Origin: JTS-AC122 sp050246015 | GTDB taxonomy: Bacteria > Planctomycetota > Phycisphaerae > Phycisphaerales > UBA1924 | DNA: 64,000 bases | Direction of reading: 5' to 3' | Assembly: GCA_050246015.1 (NCBI GenBank) | Contig: JBFWWU010000007.1 | Coordinates: forward strand, 124,001-188,000 | Shown: positions 14,968 to 24,045 of the stretch, piece after piece | Layout: each line of letters opens with the position of its first letter | Numbering within the stretch: the stretch's first letter is position 1 | Notes under the pieces: generated by a model | What the model was told of the DNA's origin: nothing | The model's database searches: none | Seen by the model: only the letters and a program-made list of their open reading frames with translations | Translations under genes and position numbers: made by a program

Positions 14968-15423
14968 TCACCGCGGCTTTCGCGGCGCCGCCAGTTTCAG
15001 TCCCCCGACCAGTACCGCCAGCGCCCCGCCGATCGGGTTGAAGATCGCCACCCACGCCGGCTCGCGACCAACTTCCATGATCTGCTGCACGGTCATCCCC
15101 GCCGGCCTCGGGTCCGCCGGGTACGGCTTCTGGAGCGTGAACCCGGCCATCACCAGCCCGAGCACCAGCACCACTCCGGCCAGCGCCATCACCGGCCCTC
15201 GTTTCCCCTTTCCCGCGATCTTCGCGCACAGCCACCCGCCCAGCAGCCCCCCGATTACCGCGATCGAGGGCGCCGCGATGCATATCAGCATGTTCCCCTT
15301 GTAACTCCCCGGCTTCAACAATCCGTCCGGGCCCAGCCCGTACCACAGCCCCATGAACGCCCCCACCACCAGCATGGCCATCGCGATGTAACTGACAACC
15401 ACGGCGACAGTTGATTTGAGCAT
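14968..15423 (-). CDS. Four-helix integral membrane protein, function unknown
   Basis: 151 residues from the ATG at 15423 (MLKSTVAVVVSYIAMAMLVV). Four hydrophobic segments of about 20 residues are evident, separated by short loops; the second is Gly-rich (AVIGGLLGGWLCAKIAG) and is followed by the basic GKGKRG. No family is recognised. A longer start at 15486 is possible. It is the first host gene after the integrative element and converges with ssrA. Confidence 0.7.
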   Translation of the reverse strand: MLKSTVAVVVSYIAMAMLVVGAFMGLWYGLGPDGLLKPGSYKGNMLICIAAPSIAVIGGLLGGWLCAKIAGKGKRGPVMALAGVVLVLGLVMAGFTLQKPYPADPRPAGMTVQQIMEVGREPAWVAIFNPIGGALAVLVGGLKLAAPRKPR

Positions 15424-15624
15424 CTCGCCAGTCTCCCACGCCCGGCCCTCCCCCACACTTGCACGGGCGAGCACAGTGTACCGCAATCGCTTCAGCCGGT
15501 GGGGGCGAACCGGACGACACCTGACGCAGCCCAGGCCCGGTTCGACTGTGGCGCTGCTCCGCTCTCGTCATCGTTCGGACGCCCGTTCTCCATCACCCAC
15601 TTGCGGGCCCCCCCGGCCTCCGGG

Positions 15625-15630
15625 TATGCT
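15625..15630 (+). promoter_or_regulatory. -10-like TATGCT upstream of the lipoprotein gene
   Basis: TATGCT ends 6 nt before the ATG at 15637 and no ribosome-binding site is visible, consistent with a leaderless mRNA. Confidence 0.45.
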
Positions 15631-15636
15631 GCGTAC

Positions 15637-17289
15637 ATGAACCACAGACCATCTCTCCGATCCGTGTCGGCGCTCTCTGCCGTCGCTCTCCTTTCGGTGG
15701 CCTTGCCACTGGCTTCGTGCGAGCGAAGAGAGAAACAGGCCGATGTGACTCCGCCGGCGAAACTCACCCCGGCGCAGATCGAGCAGCAACGTGTCGAAGA
15801 AGCCAAGAAGGCGGAGGCGGCCGATCGGCAACTCGCCGCCGAGTCTGCCGTCAAGATGCTGCTCGGACGCATGGGCGAAATAAAATCGGTCTCCTTCGAG
15901 CCGTTCCGCGAGTCGGATCAGGACGACTTCAGCAACCAGGGCAGGATCCGGTCGCGATTTGCGGCTGAGATTGAAGCCTCCGATGATCTCGTGGTCGCGA
16001 ATAGTTCCCTTCAGTGGCGCGACCCCGACGACGTCAATCAGTACCACGACGTTCCGGTCTTGAAGGTCGTTGCCCCCAAGGGGACGAAACTGCTCGTGAC
16101 AGGCTCGGTAAGCGGGAAGGCGGTGGCGGGCCGCCACACCTTCCAGGCTCAGCAGCAGGAAGTGAATCTGGCGCCCGGCGTGGTCCTGCCGCCCACCGAT
16201 AACCGCAATGGATTCGATCCGCGATACGCCCTGAGCCAGGCTCAACTTCGGAGCATGTTCACCGACGGAGTGCTCGACGGCTCCCCGGAGCATCAGAAAC
16301 TCCAAGCCGACATCAGGCAGAAAGAGAAAGAACGGCGTGAGTCCGAACGCCGCAAGCGGGCCGAGCAGCGTGACCGCGAAATCGCTGAAGTCATCTCCGT
16401 GATGAGCAGGCTCGCCGCGAGCGACGGGCACCTGATCGTCGGAGACAATCAGGGGTATCGAACGCCGTGGCTGTTCAGTCGGTCGTTCTCCAACGTGAAA
16501 CTTGACGCCGACACGGGCGAGGGCTCAGGAACGATGACCGATTGGCAGACCTTTCCGCCATCCATCACGGCGGTCACTATCAAGAAGATCACGAGGAAGG
16601 ACAACCGCTTCGGCGAGGAACAGGAGTTCGCGTTCCTGGCGATCGAACCGGAAAAGCCGGGCTTCGCGTATGTGTTCGACAAGGCAGACGGAGCCGCGAT
16701 CAACGGGCGCCGTGTTCGCAGCCTCAACGATGACAACAACTCCGGCGAATACGTGATGCTCGCCGCCGCGGACGCGGATGTTCCCGCCGCGATGGCCGCG
16801 TGGCAGTCCTCGGCGGCCAAGGCGCCGGCCCCCAGGATCGGCTCAGCCACCGTCTTGGACAAGGCCGGCATGCAAGCCGTGATGAAGGAGAAGCCGTTTG
16901 TGGACGGCGAGTTCCTGGCGGCGAAACTCTCCGAGCAGCGGAACTCGCGACTTGAGGTCTATCGCGAAGATCGCCGCGGCGGGGGGTACGAGTTGTACAA
17001 CCGATACACCCTGCTCCTGCGCTCCGCCGACGGCGTCGCCGTCCGCTCCGTCCTCTTGCAACTGACCAAGGGAGCCGTGGCACAACCCGAACTTGCAATC
17101 AACGGCACGCCCGTGACCGGTCTGGCAAGCGAGAGCACCGAAGGCGGCGTGCTCGTCGAGTTCTCCGAGCCGACAACGATCTACGAGATCCGCTTTGGGT
17201 CGGGCAGCAGTTCGGGCAGTACCTTCGCCGTGACGGTGAGGCTCGGCATCGCGGACGCCGCGGCGGGCGAAGGGCAGAAGCCGAAATAA
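15637..17289 (+). CDS. Large lipoprotein, function unknown
   Basis: 550 residues. The N-terminus MNHRPSLRSVSALSAVALLS ends in the lipobox LASC, so Cys should be lipidated and the protein membrane-anchored. A charged coiled-coil region (AQIEQQRVEEAKKAEAADRQ) follows, and a second Lys/Arg/Glu-rich coil (REKEKERRESERRKRAEQRD-like) lies mid-protein. The rest looks like beta-rich globular sequence without recognised motifs. An upstream in-frame ATG at 15499 would destroy the signal peptide and is rejected. It precedes the pilus block, but any link is only positional. Confidence 0.82.
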   Translation: MNHRPSLRSVSALSAVALLSVALPLASCERREKQADVTPPAKLTPAQIEQQRVEEAKKAEAADRQLAAESAVKMLLGRMGEIKSVSFEPFRESDQDDFSNQGRIRSRFAAEIEASDDLVVANSSLQWRDPDDVNQYHDVPVLKVVAPKGTKLLVTGSVSGKAVAGRHTFQAQQQEVNLAPGVVLPPTDNRNGFDPRYALSQAQLRSMFTDGVLDGSPEHQKLQADIRQKEKERRESERRKRAEQRDREIAEVISVMSRLAASDGHLIVGDNQGYRTPWLFSRSFSNVKLDADTGEGSGTMTDWQTFPPSITAVTIKKITRKDNRFGEEQEFAFLAIEPEKPGFAYVFDKADGAAINGRRVRSLNDDNNSGEYVMLAAADADVPAAMAAWQSSAAKAPAPRIGSATVLDKAGMQAVMKEKPFVDGEFLAAKLSEQRNSRLEVYREDRRGGGYELYNRYTLLLRSADGVAVRSVLLQLTKGAVAQPELAINGTPVTGLASESTEGGVLVEFSEPTTIYEIRFGSGSSSGSTFAVTVRLGIADAAAGEGQKPK

Positions 17290-17534
17290 CCGATCGGTCG
17301 CCGCCCCCCTCGGCCCCGGCGCGTTCACGATCCGAGCCCCCATCCCCATTCATGCCCCTCGCTGCCCGTCAGCCATTCCTAGGATGGTGGGCTCGGGAAC
17401 GATCCGTCGCAACCGCCGCGATCGGGGTTCGTACCGACTATGCTCACCGGTCTGTTTCTTGGCCACTCAAAGAGACTGCCAGCAGGGGCTTTTTCCGCCG
17501 CTAGACGTGCCACCTCACTTCACCCACCGATCCC

Positions 17535-18656
17535 ATGTCAACCATCCAAATCGATCGACTCCTCGACACCGTCGTCCAGAAGGGCGCCAGCGACTTGCAC
17601 CTGACCGTCGGCCGACCGCCGACGCTCCGCCTGCACGGCCACCTGGTCAACCTCAAGACCAAAGTCCTCGATTCCGACGACATGGTGTCCCTCATGAAGT
17701 CGATCACCCCCGAACGCTCCCAGCAGGAACTGCAAGAGCAGGGCGGCTGCGACTTCGGCTTCGCCTACGGCGAGGCCGCCCGCTTCCGAGTGTCCATTTT
17801 CCGCCAACGAGGCGATCTGGCCATCGTTCTGCGACAGATTCCCAACCGGTTGCTCACCTTCGAGCAGATCGGTCTCCCGGAAATGTGCAAGGAACTGATC
17901 CGACGTCCCCGAGGGCTCTTCCTTGTTACCGGACCTACCGGCTCCGGCAAGACCACCTCGCTGGCAACCATGCTCGACTTCATTAATCAGACCATGGACC
18001 GCCACATGGTCACGATGGAAGACCCCATCGAGTATTACCATAAGCACAAGAAGTGCATCGTGAACCAGCGCGAAGTGGGGAACGATGTGCCCACTTTCGC
18101 AGAAGCCCTGCGGCGCGTGCTTCGTTCGGACCCTGACGTCATCTTGGTCGGCGAAATGCGAGATCTTGAGACGATCGAGTCTGCGATTCGAGCCGCCGAG
18201 ACGGGCCACCTGGTCTTTGCCACCCTGCACACCACCGGCGCGGCCAAGACCATTGACCGTATCGTCGACGCCTTCCCGGTTACCCAACAGAACCAGATCC
18301 GTGTGCAGTTGTCCACCTCGCTGATCTGTGTGCTCAGCCAAGTGCTGCTGAGCCGGATCGATCAGCCGGGGCTGGTGGCGGGGTACGAGTTCCTGGTGGT
18401 AACTCCGGCGATCGCAAACCTCATTCGCGACAACAAGACGTTCCGAATCGATTCATCGATTCAGACCGGTAAGAAGTTCGGCATGCAGTTGCTGGATGAC
18501 CACCTCTGGACGCTGTACACCCGCGGCATGATCTCGGCCGAGGAGATGATCGACAAGAGCAAAAATCCAGGTGACCTGACAGACAAGGTGCACCGCATCG
18601 GTCGAACGGTTGGTCGCGTCGAACTCGATGAATCGGACGACGAGCCGGCGAGTTGA
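17535..18656 (+). CDS. pilT: Type IV pilus retraction ATPase PilT
   Basis: This 373-residue cytoplasmic ATPase drives pilus disassembly. It has the PilT N-terminus (LLDTVVQKGASDLHLTVGRPP), Walker A GPTGSGKT near residue 138, the Asp box, Walker B (LRSDPDVILVGEMRDLETI) and the His box (TGHLVFATLHTTGAAKTIDR). Length and layout match PilT/PilU rather than PilB, which is the next gene. The C-terminus has an acidic extension (ELDESDDEPAS). No strong ribosome-binding site is visible at the ATG. The 151-bp gap to pilB includes an 8-bp inverted repeat and a T6 run. Confidence 0.96.
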   Translation: MSTIQIDRLLDTVVQKGASDLHLTVGRPPTLRLHGHLVNLKTKVLDSDDMVSLMKSITPERSQQELQEQGGCDFGFAYGEAARFRVSIFRQRGDLAIVLRQIPNRLLTFEQIGLPEMCKELIRRPRGLFLVTGPTGSGKTTSLATMLDFINQTMDRHMVTMEDPIEYYHKHKKCIVNQREVGNDVPTFAEALRRVLRSDPDVILVGEMRDLETIESAIRAAETGHLVFATLHTTGAAKTIDRIVDAFPVTQQNQIRVQLSTSLICVLSQVLLSRIDQPGLVAGYEFLVVTPAIANLIRDNKTFRIDSSIQTGKKFGMQLLDDHLWTLYTRGMISAEEMIDKSKNPGDLTDKVHRIGRTVGRVELDESDDEPAS

Positions 18657-18807
18657 GCATCTAGAGCGGTTTGATAGCGTTTGGTTAGCACAAAAATCTA
18701 GATGTCGTTTCAGCCTGAAGGGTTTTTTCCACATGGAACGGTGGAACCGCAGGCTTATTGTGTTCGATTAGTCTGGTATCGGTTCACAGCGCGACCGGGA
18801 GTGCACA

Positions 18808-20547
18808 GTGACGACGATTGACATCGCCGAGTTGAAGGGCCGGAAACTAGGACGCGTGCTCACGAAGCTCGGCAAGACTTCGCGCGAGCGGGTCCACGAA
18901 GCGCTCGCCATTCAGAAGACGAGAAAGTCTCCCATTGGGAAACTCCTGATCGAGCTTGGGTACTGCACCGAGCGGGACATTCAGGAAGCGCTCTCCGGGC
19001 AGGCCGGGATGGCGTTCGTCGATCTCACGAAGTACACCGTCTCGGACGAAGTTCGGGATTCCATCAGCAGCGAAACGGCCCAGGCGTACCAGGTGGTCCC
19101 GGTCGAGTTCAATCCCAAGACCAAGCGGATCAAGATCGCGATGAAGAGCCCGGACAACTTCCGGGCGGTGGACGACATCCGGCTGCTGCTGGGGTTCAAC
19201 GTCGAAGCGGTGGTCGCCGACGCGGCGGACATCGATGCGGTGCTCAAACGGGACTATTCCAAGACCGAATCGATGACCGAAGTGGTGTCGGCGCTGGCGA
19301 GCGACGAGAAGTTCAAAAGCCTGGCGGGCAAGAGCGGGGCCTCGATCGACCTGGACGCGCTGACCGAAGCGGCCGAGGACAACAAGGTCATCAAACTACT
19401 CAACCTGGTGCTCCTGCAGGCCATCAAGGATCGCGCCTCGGACATCCACTTCGAGCCGTTCGAGAACGAGTTCAAGATGCGTTACCGCATCGACGGCGTG
19501 CTGTACGAAATGGTCCCGCCGCCGAAGCACCTGGGTTCGGCGATCACCAGCCGCATCAAGGTCATGTCGCAGATGGATATCGCCGAGCGCCGCTTGCCGC
19601 AGGACGGGCGCATCGAGTTGACCGTCGGGGGCGCGCCGGTGGACCTGCGCGTATCGGTGCTCCCGACGATGTACGGCGAGAGCGTCGTGATGCGCGTGCT
19701 GGACCGCTCGAACGTCAAACTGCAACTCGACCGGATCGGGATGCGGGCCGACGATCTCAGCCTGTTCCGCGCCCTGATCAACAAGCCCAACGGGATCGTG
19801 ATTGTCACCGGACCAACCGGCTCGGGAAAGACCACGACGTTGTACGCCGCGCTCATGGAACTCAACGACATCGGGACGAAGATCCTGACGGCGGAGGACC
19901 CCGTCGAGTACGACATCGACGGGCTGTGCCAGTGCCAGGTGAATACCGAAACGGAAACGACATTCGCGCGGCTGCTTCGCAGTTTCCTTCGTCAGGACCC
20001 GGACATTATCCTGGTCGGCGAAATCCGCGACCTGGAAACGGGCATCATCGCGGTGCAGGCGTCTCTGACGGGCCACCTGGTGCTCACGACGCTGCACACC
20101 AACGACGCCCCGAGTTCGATCCTGCGTCTGGTGGACCTGGGGGTGGAGCCGTTCCTCTTGACGGCGACGCTGGAAGGGGTGGTGGCGCAGCGGCTGGTGC
20201 GCACGATCTGCACGAAGTGCAAGGAGCCGTACACCCCGAAGGAAGAGGAACTGATGGAACTGGCGCTCAAGCCCGAGGATATCGAGGGGCGTCAGTTGTA
20301 TCGCGGCAAGGGGTGCGACAACTGCCACGGCTCGGGTTACAAGGGGCGCATGGCGCTCTTCGAGATCATGTCGATCGACGACGAGATGCGCGAACTGATC
20401 ATGAAGCACGCGAGCACGAACATCCTGCGCGACTGCTCGCGCCGAGCCGGGATGCGCACGCTGCGCGAGTCGGGGTTGCTCGCGATCTATGAAGGTCAGA
20501 CGACGATCGACGAGGTCGTTCGCGAGACGATGTCGGAGGATGCGTGA
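18808..20547 (+). CDS. pilB: Type IV pilus / type II secretion assembly ATPase (PilB/GspE)
   Basis: A 579-residue ATPase that powers pilus or pseudopilus extension. The N-terminal MshEN-type domain (GRVLTKLGKTSRERVHEALA; IGKLLIELGYCTERDIQEAL) is followed by the RecA-like core with GPTGSGKTTTLYAAL, LLRSFLRQDPDIILVGEIRD and TGHLVLTTLHTNDAPS. A four-cysteine zinc motif (CTKCKEPYTP...GCDNCHGSGYKGR) near residues 470-515 is typical of PilB/GspE and absent from PilT. The start is GTG with GGGAG upstream. PilB and GspE cannot be separated by sequence alone; the adjacent pilT favours a pilus. Confidence 0.95.
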   Translation: MTTIDIAELKGRKLGRVLTKLGKTSRERVHEALAIQKTRKSPIGKLLIELGYCTERDIQEALSGQAGMAFVDLTKYTVSDEVRDSISSETAQAYQVVPVEFNPKTKRIKIAMKSPDNFRAVDDIRLLLGFNVEAVVADAADIDAVLKRDYSKTESMTEVVSALASDEKFKSLAGKSGASIDLDALTEAAEDNKVIKLLNLVLLQAIKDRASDIHFEPFENEFKMRYRIDGVLYEMVPPPKHLGSAITSRIKVMSQMDIAERRLPQDGRIELTVGGAPVDLRVSVLPTMYGESVVMRVLDRSNVKLQLDRIGMRADDLSLFRALINKPNGIVIVTGPTGSGKTTTLYAALMELNDIGTKILTAEDPVEYDIDGLCQCQVNTETETTFARLLRSFLRQDPDIILVGEIRDLETGIIAVQASLTGHLVLTTLHTNDAPSSILRLVDLGVEPFLLTATLEGVVAQRLVRTICTKCKEPYTPKEEELMELALKPEDIEGRQLYRGKGCDNCHGSGYKGRMALFEIMSIDDEMRELIMKHASTNILRDCSRRAGMRTLRESGLLAIYEGQTTIDEVVRETMSEDA

Positions 20548-20675
20548 GGAAGATCGGCGCGATGTCGAGGTCTGGGTTGGCAGGAGCGGCTCTTGCGGAG
20601 AAGCGTCGGGTATGAGTACCGGATGAGCGTGCTGGAGGTGACGACCGGGCAGTGGATGGAGTTTCTTTTGATTTC

Positions 20676-20704
20676 TTGACGTGTTTCTTTTCGGGGTGCT
20701 AGAA
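20676..20704 (+). promoter_or_regulatory. Sigma-70-like promoter upstream of pilC
   Basis: TTGACG (20676-20681) and CTAGAA (20699-20704) are separated by 17 nt, 65 bases before the pilC start. This is the best-matching promoter in the 221-bp gap and suggests pilC and the pseudopilin genes form their own operon. Confidence 0.55.
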
Positions 20705-20768
20705 GCGATTGTGATACCCAGTTCATTCAGATTGAAAACTCGAACTACGAGACGACGGAGATTGACCC

Positions 20769-22052
20769 ATGCCCGTATTTGCGTATGAAGCGTTGAATGC
20801 CGCCGGGAAGCCCCAGAAGGGGACGGTGGAGGCGTCGTCGAGTGAAGAGGCGATCCAGCGGATCAAGAGCCAGGGGTTCTTCCCGACGTCGGTGCGGGAG
20901 CAGAAGAAGAAGGAGGACGCCGCGGCGGCCGCCGAGGGCGCGAAGAAGAAGCAGAAGAAGGAACTGGCGATCAGTTTCGGGGGCGTGTCGCAGAAGAAAC
21001 TGACGCAGTTCACGCGGCAGTTGTCGGTGCTCCAGGACGCGGGGCTGCCGCTCTTGCGGTCGCTGCAGATCCTGGAGAGCCAGCAGAAGCCGGGCAAACT
21101 CAAGAGCGTCTTGCAGGCCGTGTGCGAGGACGTCGAAGGGGGCACGAGTCTTTCGGATTCGATGGCCAAGCACCCGCGGGCGTTCAACAAGTTGTACACG
21201 AAGATGGTGGCGGCGGGCGAGGTCGGCGGCGTGCTGGACATCATCCTCCAGCGCCTCGCGGAGTTCATGGAGAAGGCCGAGCGCCTCAAGAGGAAGATCA
21301 AGGGCGCGATGATCTACCCCATCGCGGTCGTCATCATCGCGACGGCGATCGTCACGCTGATCATGTATTACATCGTCCCGAAGTTCGAGGAGATTTTCCG
21401 CGACTTTGGCGTGAAGTTGCCGCTGCTCACCAAGTGGCTGATCGGCGTGTCGAACTGGATCGCGGGCAAGCAGGTCGGGCAGGTGGTGCCCGGCGCGATC
21501 TACATCCTGTTTTCCCCGCTGGTGATCTTCTTCGGGATCAAGTTGATCCGCAAGGCCGGGCCCGGCCGGGCCGCGACGGACACGATGGTGCTCTGGGCGC
21601 CCCTGTTCGGGCGACTGCTCCGCAAGACCACCACGGCGCGGTTCACGCGGACGCTGGGAACCTTGATCTCGGCGGGCGTGCCGATCCTTGAAGCGCTGAC
21701 GATCACCAAGGAGACTTCGGGCAACTACGTCTTCGAGAAGGCGCTGGGGAAGGTGCACGATTCGATCCGCGAAGGGGAGAGTTTTGCGTCGCCCTTGCGT
21801 GAGAGCAAGGTGTGCGACGCGATCGTGGTGAACATGATCGACGTCGGTGAAGAGACGGGCGACCTGGACGCGATGCTGATGAAGATCGCCGACAACTACG
21901 ACGAAGAGGTGGACGTCGAGGTGCAGTCGCTGGTGAAACTGATCGAGCCGATGCTGATGGTGTTCCTGGGCGTGGTCGTCGGGACGATCGTCGTCGCGAT
22001 GTTCATCCCGCTGGTGGCGATGATCGAATCGCTGCAGGGAGGGAAGTTGTGA
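20769..22052 (+). CDS. pilC: Inner-membrane platform protein PilC/GspF
   Basis: This 427-residue membrane protein anchors the assembly ATPase and pseudopilin growth. It has the family N-terminus (MPVFAYEALNAAGKPQKGTV), a Lys/Ala-rich linker, then two T2SSF domains (TQFTRQLSVLQDAGLPLLRS; FTRTLGTLISAGVPILEALT) with membrane helices at IYPIAVVIIATAIVTLIMYY and MLMVFLGVVVGTIVVAMFIP. ACGGAG precedes the ATG. The next gene overlaps by 4 bases (GTGA), so the block is translated as one unit. Confidence 0.95.
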   Translation: MPVFAYEALNAAGKPQKGTVEASSSEEAIQRIKSQGFFPTSVREQKKKEDAAAAAEGAKKKQKKELAISFGGVSQKKLTQFTRQLSVLQDAGLPLLRSLQILESQQKPGKLKSVLQAVCEDVEGGTSLSDSMAKHPRAFNKLYTKMVAAGEVGGVLDIILQRLAEFMEKAERLKRKIKGAMIYPIAVVIIATAIVTLIMYYIVPKFEEIFRDFGVKLPLLTKWLIGVSNWIAGKQVGQVVPGAIYILFSPLVIFFGIKLIRKAGPGRAATDTMVLWAPLFGRLLRKTTTARFTRTLGTLISAGVPILEALTITKETSGNYVFEKALGKVHDSIREGESFASPLRESKVCDAIVVNMIDVGEETGDLDAMLMKIADNYDEEVDVEVQSLVKLIEPMLMVFLGVVVGTIVVAMFIPLVAMIESLQGGKL

Positions 22053-22915
22053 ACACAAGAAGGGATCAAGAGATCACGGGATCAAGGGATGGCGGTGTAT
22101 CGCGCTCGGGAGTGCGTGGTTTCACGCTGATCGAGTTGTCGATCGTGCTCGTCATCATCGCGATCATGGCGACGCTGGCGTTCTTCGTGTTCGGGCGCGC
22201 GATCCGCGGCGGTCGCGAGTCCGGCGAGCGTCTGTACCTCAACAGCCTGAAGGTGTCGGTTGAGTACTTCAAGCAGGACCACGGCTTCCTGCCGCCGCTG
22301 GTGAACGACAACATCAACGCCGCGGGCGAGTTCCGGCTTGATAGCCCGATCGACCGGACGACGCAGCAGCCGCTGGTGCGCGACCGGGCGTTCTTGCAGG
22401 GGCTGAATAACCCGGGTGCGCCGCGGTGGAGCGTCTTCTCGCTAACGTTCTATATCTGCGGGGTTCTCGGCGCGGACCAGGACGGCGTCGAGGGACCGGG
22501 GTTCACCAAGCCGCTGGATGACGGACGCTTCTCACGCAGCGGACGCAAGTACGACGCATACTTTGATTCGGGGCGAGACCCGACGCGCGTCCGCCGCAAC
22601 CCGACGGCGACGCTGGGCCAGACGGAAGTGGTGCTCGTGGATCGATGGGGCAAAGGCGCGGCGCGGGCGTCATGGCTGCCGAACAACACGATCCGGTACT
22701 ACCGCTGGGAGCCGAGGTTCTATCCGGCCGGAACGCCCAACGCCGGGAAAGTGCAGAACTACAACGTCCCGAAGGTTGTGGGGCTGCCCAACGCGAACGA
22801 GGAACTGAGGAACTCGGGGTTCGCGATCGTGAGCAAGGGGCCGGACGGCTCGATCAACGACAGCACCCCGACCGCCGCCGCGAACGCGGACAACTTGGTG
22901 GAGGTGGGGCGATGA
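22049..22915 (+). CDS. Pseudopilin (GspG/PilE-like)
   Basis: 288 residues from a GTG that overlaps the pilC stop. After a 23-residue leader, the prepilin signal is GFTLIELSIVLVIIAIMATL: cleavage after Gly, methylation of Phe, and the key Glu+5. It should be processed by PilD and assembled into a pilus or pseudopilus. The C-terminal part is larger than classical GspG and has no recognised motif. It is the first of several consecutive pseudopilin genes linked by ATGA/GTGA overlaps. Confidence 0.9.
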   Translation: MNTRRDQEITGSRDGGVSRSGVRGFTLIELSIVLVIIAIMATLAFFVFGRAIRGGRESGERLYLNSLKVSVEYFKQDHGFLPPLVNDNINAAGEFRLDSPIDRTTQQPLVRDRAFLQGLNNPGAPRWSVFSLTFYICGVLGADQDGVEGPGFTKPLDDGRFSRSGRKYDAYFDSGRDPTRVRRNPTATLGQTEVVLVDRWGKGAARASWLPNNTIRYYRWEPRFYPAGTPNAGKVQNYNVPKVVGLPNANEELRNSGFAIVSKGPDGSINDSTPTAAANADNLVEVGR

Positions 22916-24045
22916 GAAACACGAAGGTAACCGGTAGAGGTTCATCGAACATCAGGTTGGAAGCGGGTGTGGGAGGCGAGCGCCGTCGCCGTCCGGGCGC
23001 GTTCACGCTGATGGAACTGCTGGTCGTGATCCTGATCATGGGCGTGCTGCTGACGATCGCGGTGCCGTCGTTCTCGGCGATGCTGCGCTCCTCTGAAGAA
23101 ACCATGGCCGAGACACTGCTGCGCAACGCGCTGCGGTCCGGTCGCGACGCGGCGCTGGCCGGGGGCGGGCGCCAGGACGGCGCGGTGGTGTTCGTCTACG
23201 ACCCGATCTCGCAGCGATACTCGATGATCACCTGCACGAAGGCGGGCGAGGTGATCGACGGGCCGCCGGCGACGCAGGTGCCGACGGCGCGCGAGGTCTT
23301 CGTGCCGCTGGAGACGGCGGCGGTGGTGCAACTGCCCAAGAACTGGATGGTCCGCGGGTACGCCCCGATCAACTCGATCGACCTCTCCTGGTACTTCCCC
23401 GAGATGGGGCAGCAGCGGCGGTACAACGTTGACGGGCGATCAAGCGACTGGGTCTTCCCCGAGACGGGCTTCTACAACAACACCGTCGTGAACGACGGGC
23501 GGAACCGGCAGACGTTCATGGTGCGCTTCGAGGCGGGGACCGGGCTGGTCAGCCAGGCAAACGGGCGGGCCGCGCTGGTGTTCCTCGGCGGGGTTGACAA
23601 CAAGGTCCGCACGCAGCCGGCGTGGCAGCGCCACACGTCGCAACTCAAGGACTATCGGCGGTACGTCAAGGGCGTGCTCGCCGACCCCACTCTCACGGAC
23701 ATTCTCAAGCGGAACCTGGTGGGCGACCTGTCGGGTGACACGGTGCTCGTGAAGCCCGTCAAGGCCCTGGCGCTGGGCGACGAACGTAAGTTGGCCTCCT
23801 CCCTCGGCGTTCGGCTGGATCCGGACACCGGGTGCCTGTACACCCTCGCCGGCGTCAATCCGCCGGCGCCGCGCTTCGTGACCAACGTGACCGCGCGCAA
23901 GATCTCGCAGTGGATCGAGGGCAACGGCGATCTGAACGGGAACGGCACGCCCGATTCCCGCGAGATGAACTACATCCGTGATGCGAGGATCTATGTCGTG
24001 GACCGCTTCACGAGCGAACTCCGCGAAGTGGAGGTGGCGCCATGA
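22912..24045 (+). CDS. Pseudopilin (GspH-like) with Ca-loop-like motif
   Basis: 377 residues; the ATG overlaps the preceding stop (ATGA). The prepilin motif GAFTLMELLVVILIMGVLLT lies after a long basic leader of about 34 residues. The body is a GspH/FimT-like N-terminal region (SEETMAETLLRNALRSGRDA) with an unusually long C-terminal domain. Near the end, GNGDLNGNGTPDSREM resembles an EF-hand/dockerin calcium loop. An upstream in-frame ATG at 22645 falls inside the previous gene and is not used. Confidence 0.88.
   Translation: MRNTKVTGRGSSNIRLEAGVGGERRRRPGAFTLMELLVVILIMGVLLTIAVPSFSAMLRSSEETMAETLLRNALRSGRDAALAGGGRQDGAVVFVYDPISQRYSMITCTKAGEVIDGPPATQVPTAREVFVPLETAAVVQLPKNWMVRGYAPINSIDLSWYFPEMGQQRRYNVDGRSSDWVFPETGFYNNTVVNDGRNRQTFMVRFEAGTGLVSQANGRAALVFLGGVDNKVRTQPAWQRHTSQLKDYRRYVKGVLADPTLTDILKRNLVGDLSGDTVLVKPVKALALGDERKLASSLGVRLDPDTGCLYTLAGVNPPAPRFVTNVTARKISQWIEGNGDLNGNGTPDSREMNYIRDARIYVVDRFTSELREVEVAP

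Noticed and set aside
14606..15571. A 321-residue leftward protein spanning attR and the following membrane protein gene
   Set aside because: The part right of the core is antisense or out-of-frame to the host gene; only the segment left of the core is meaningful, as the integrase tail.
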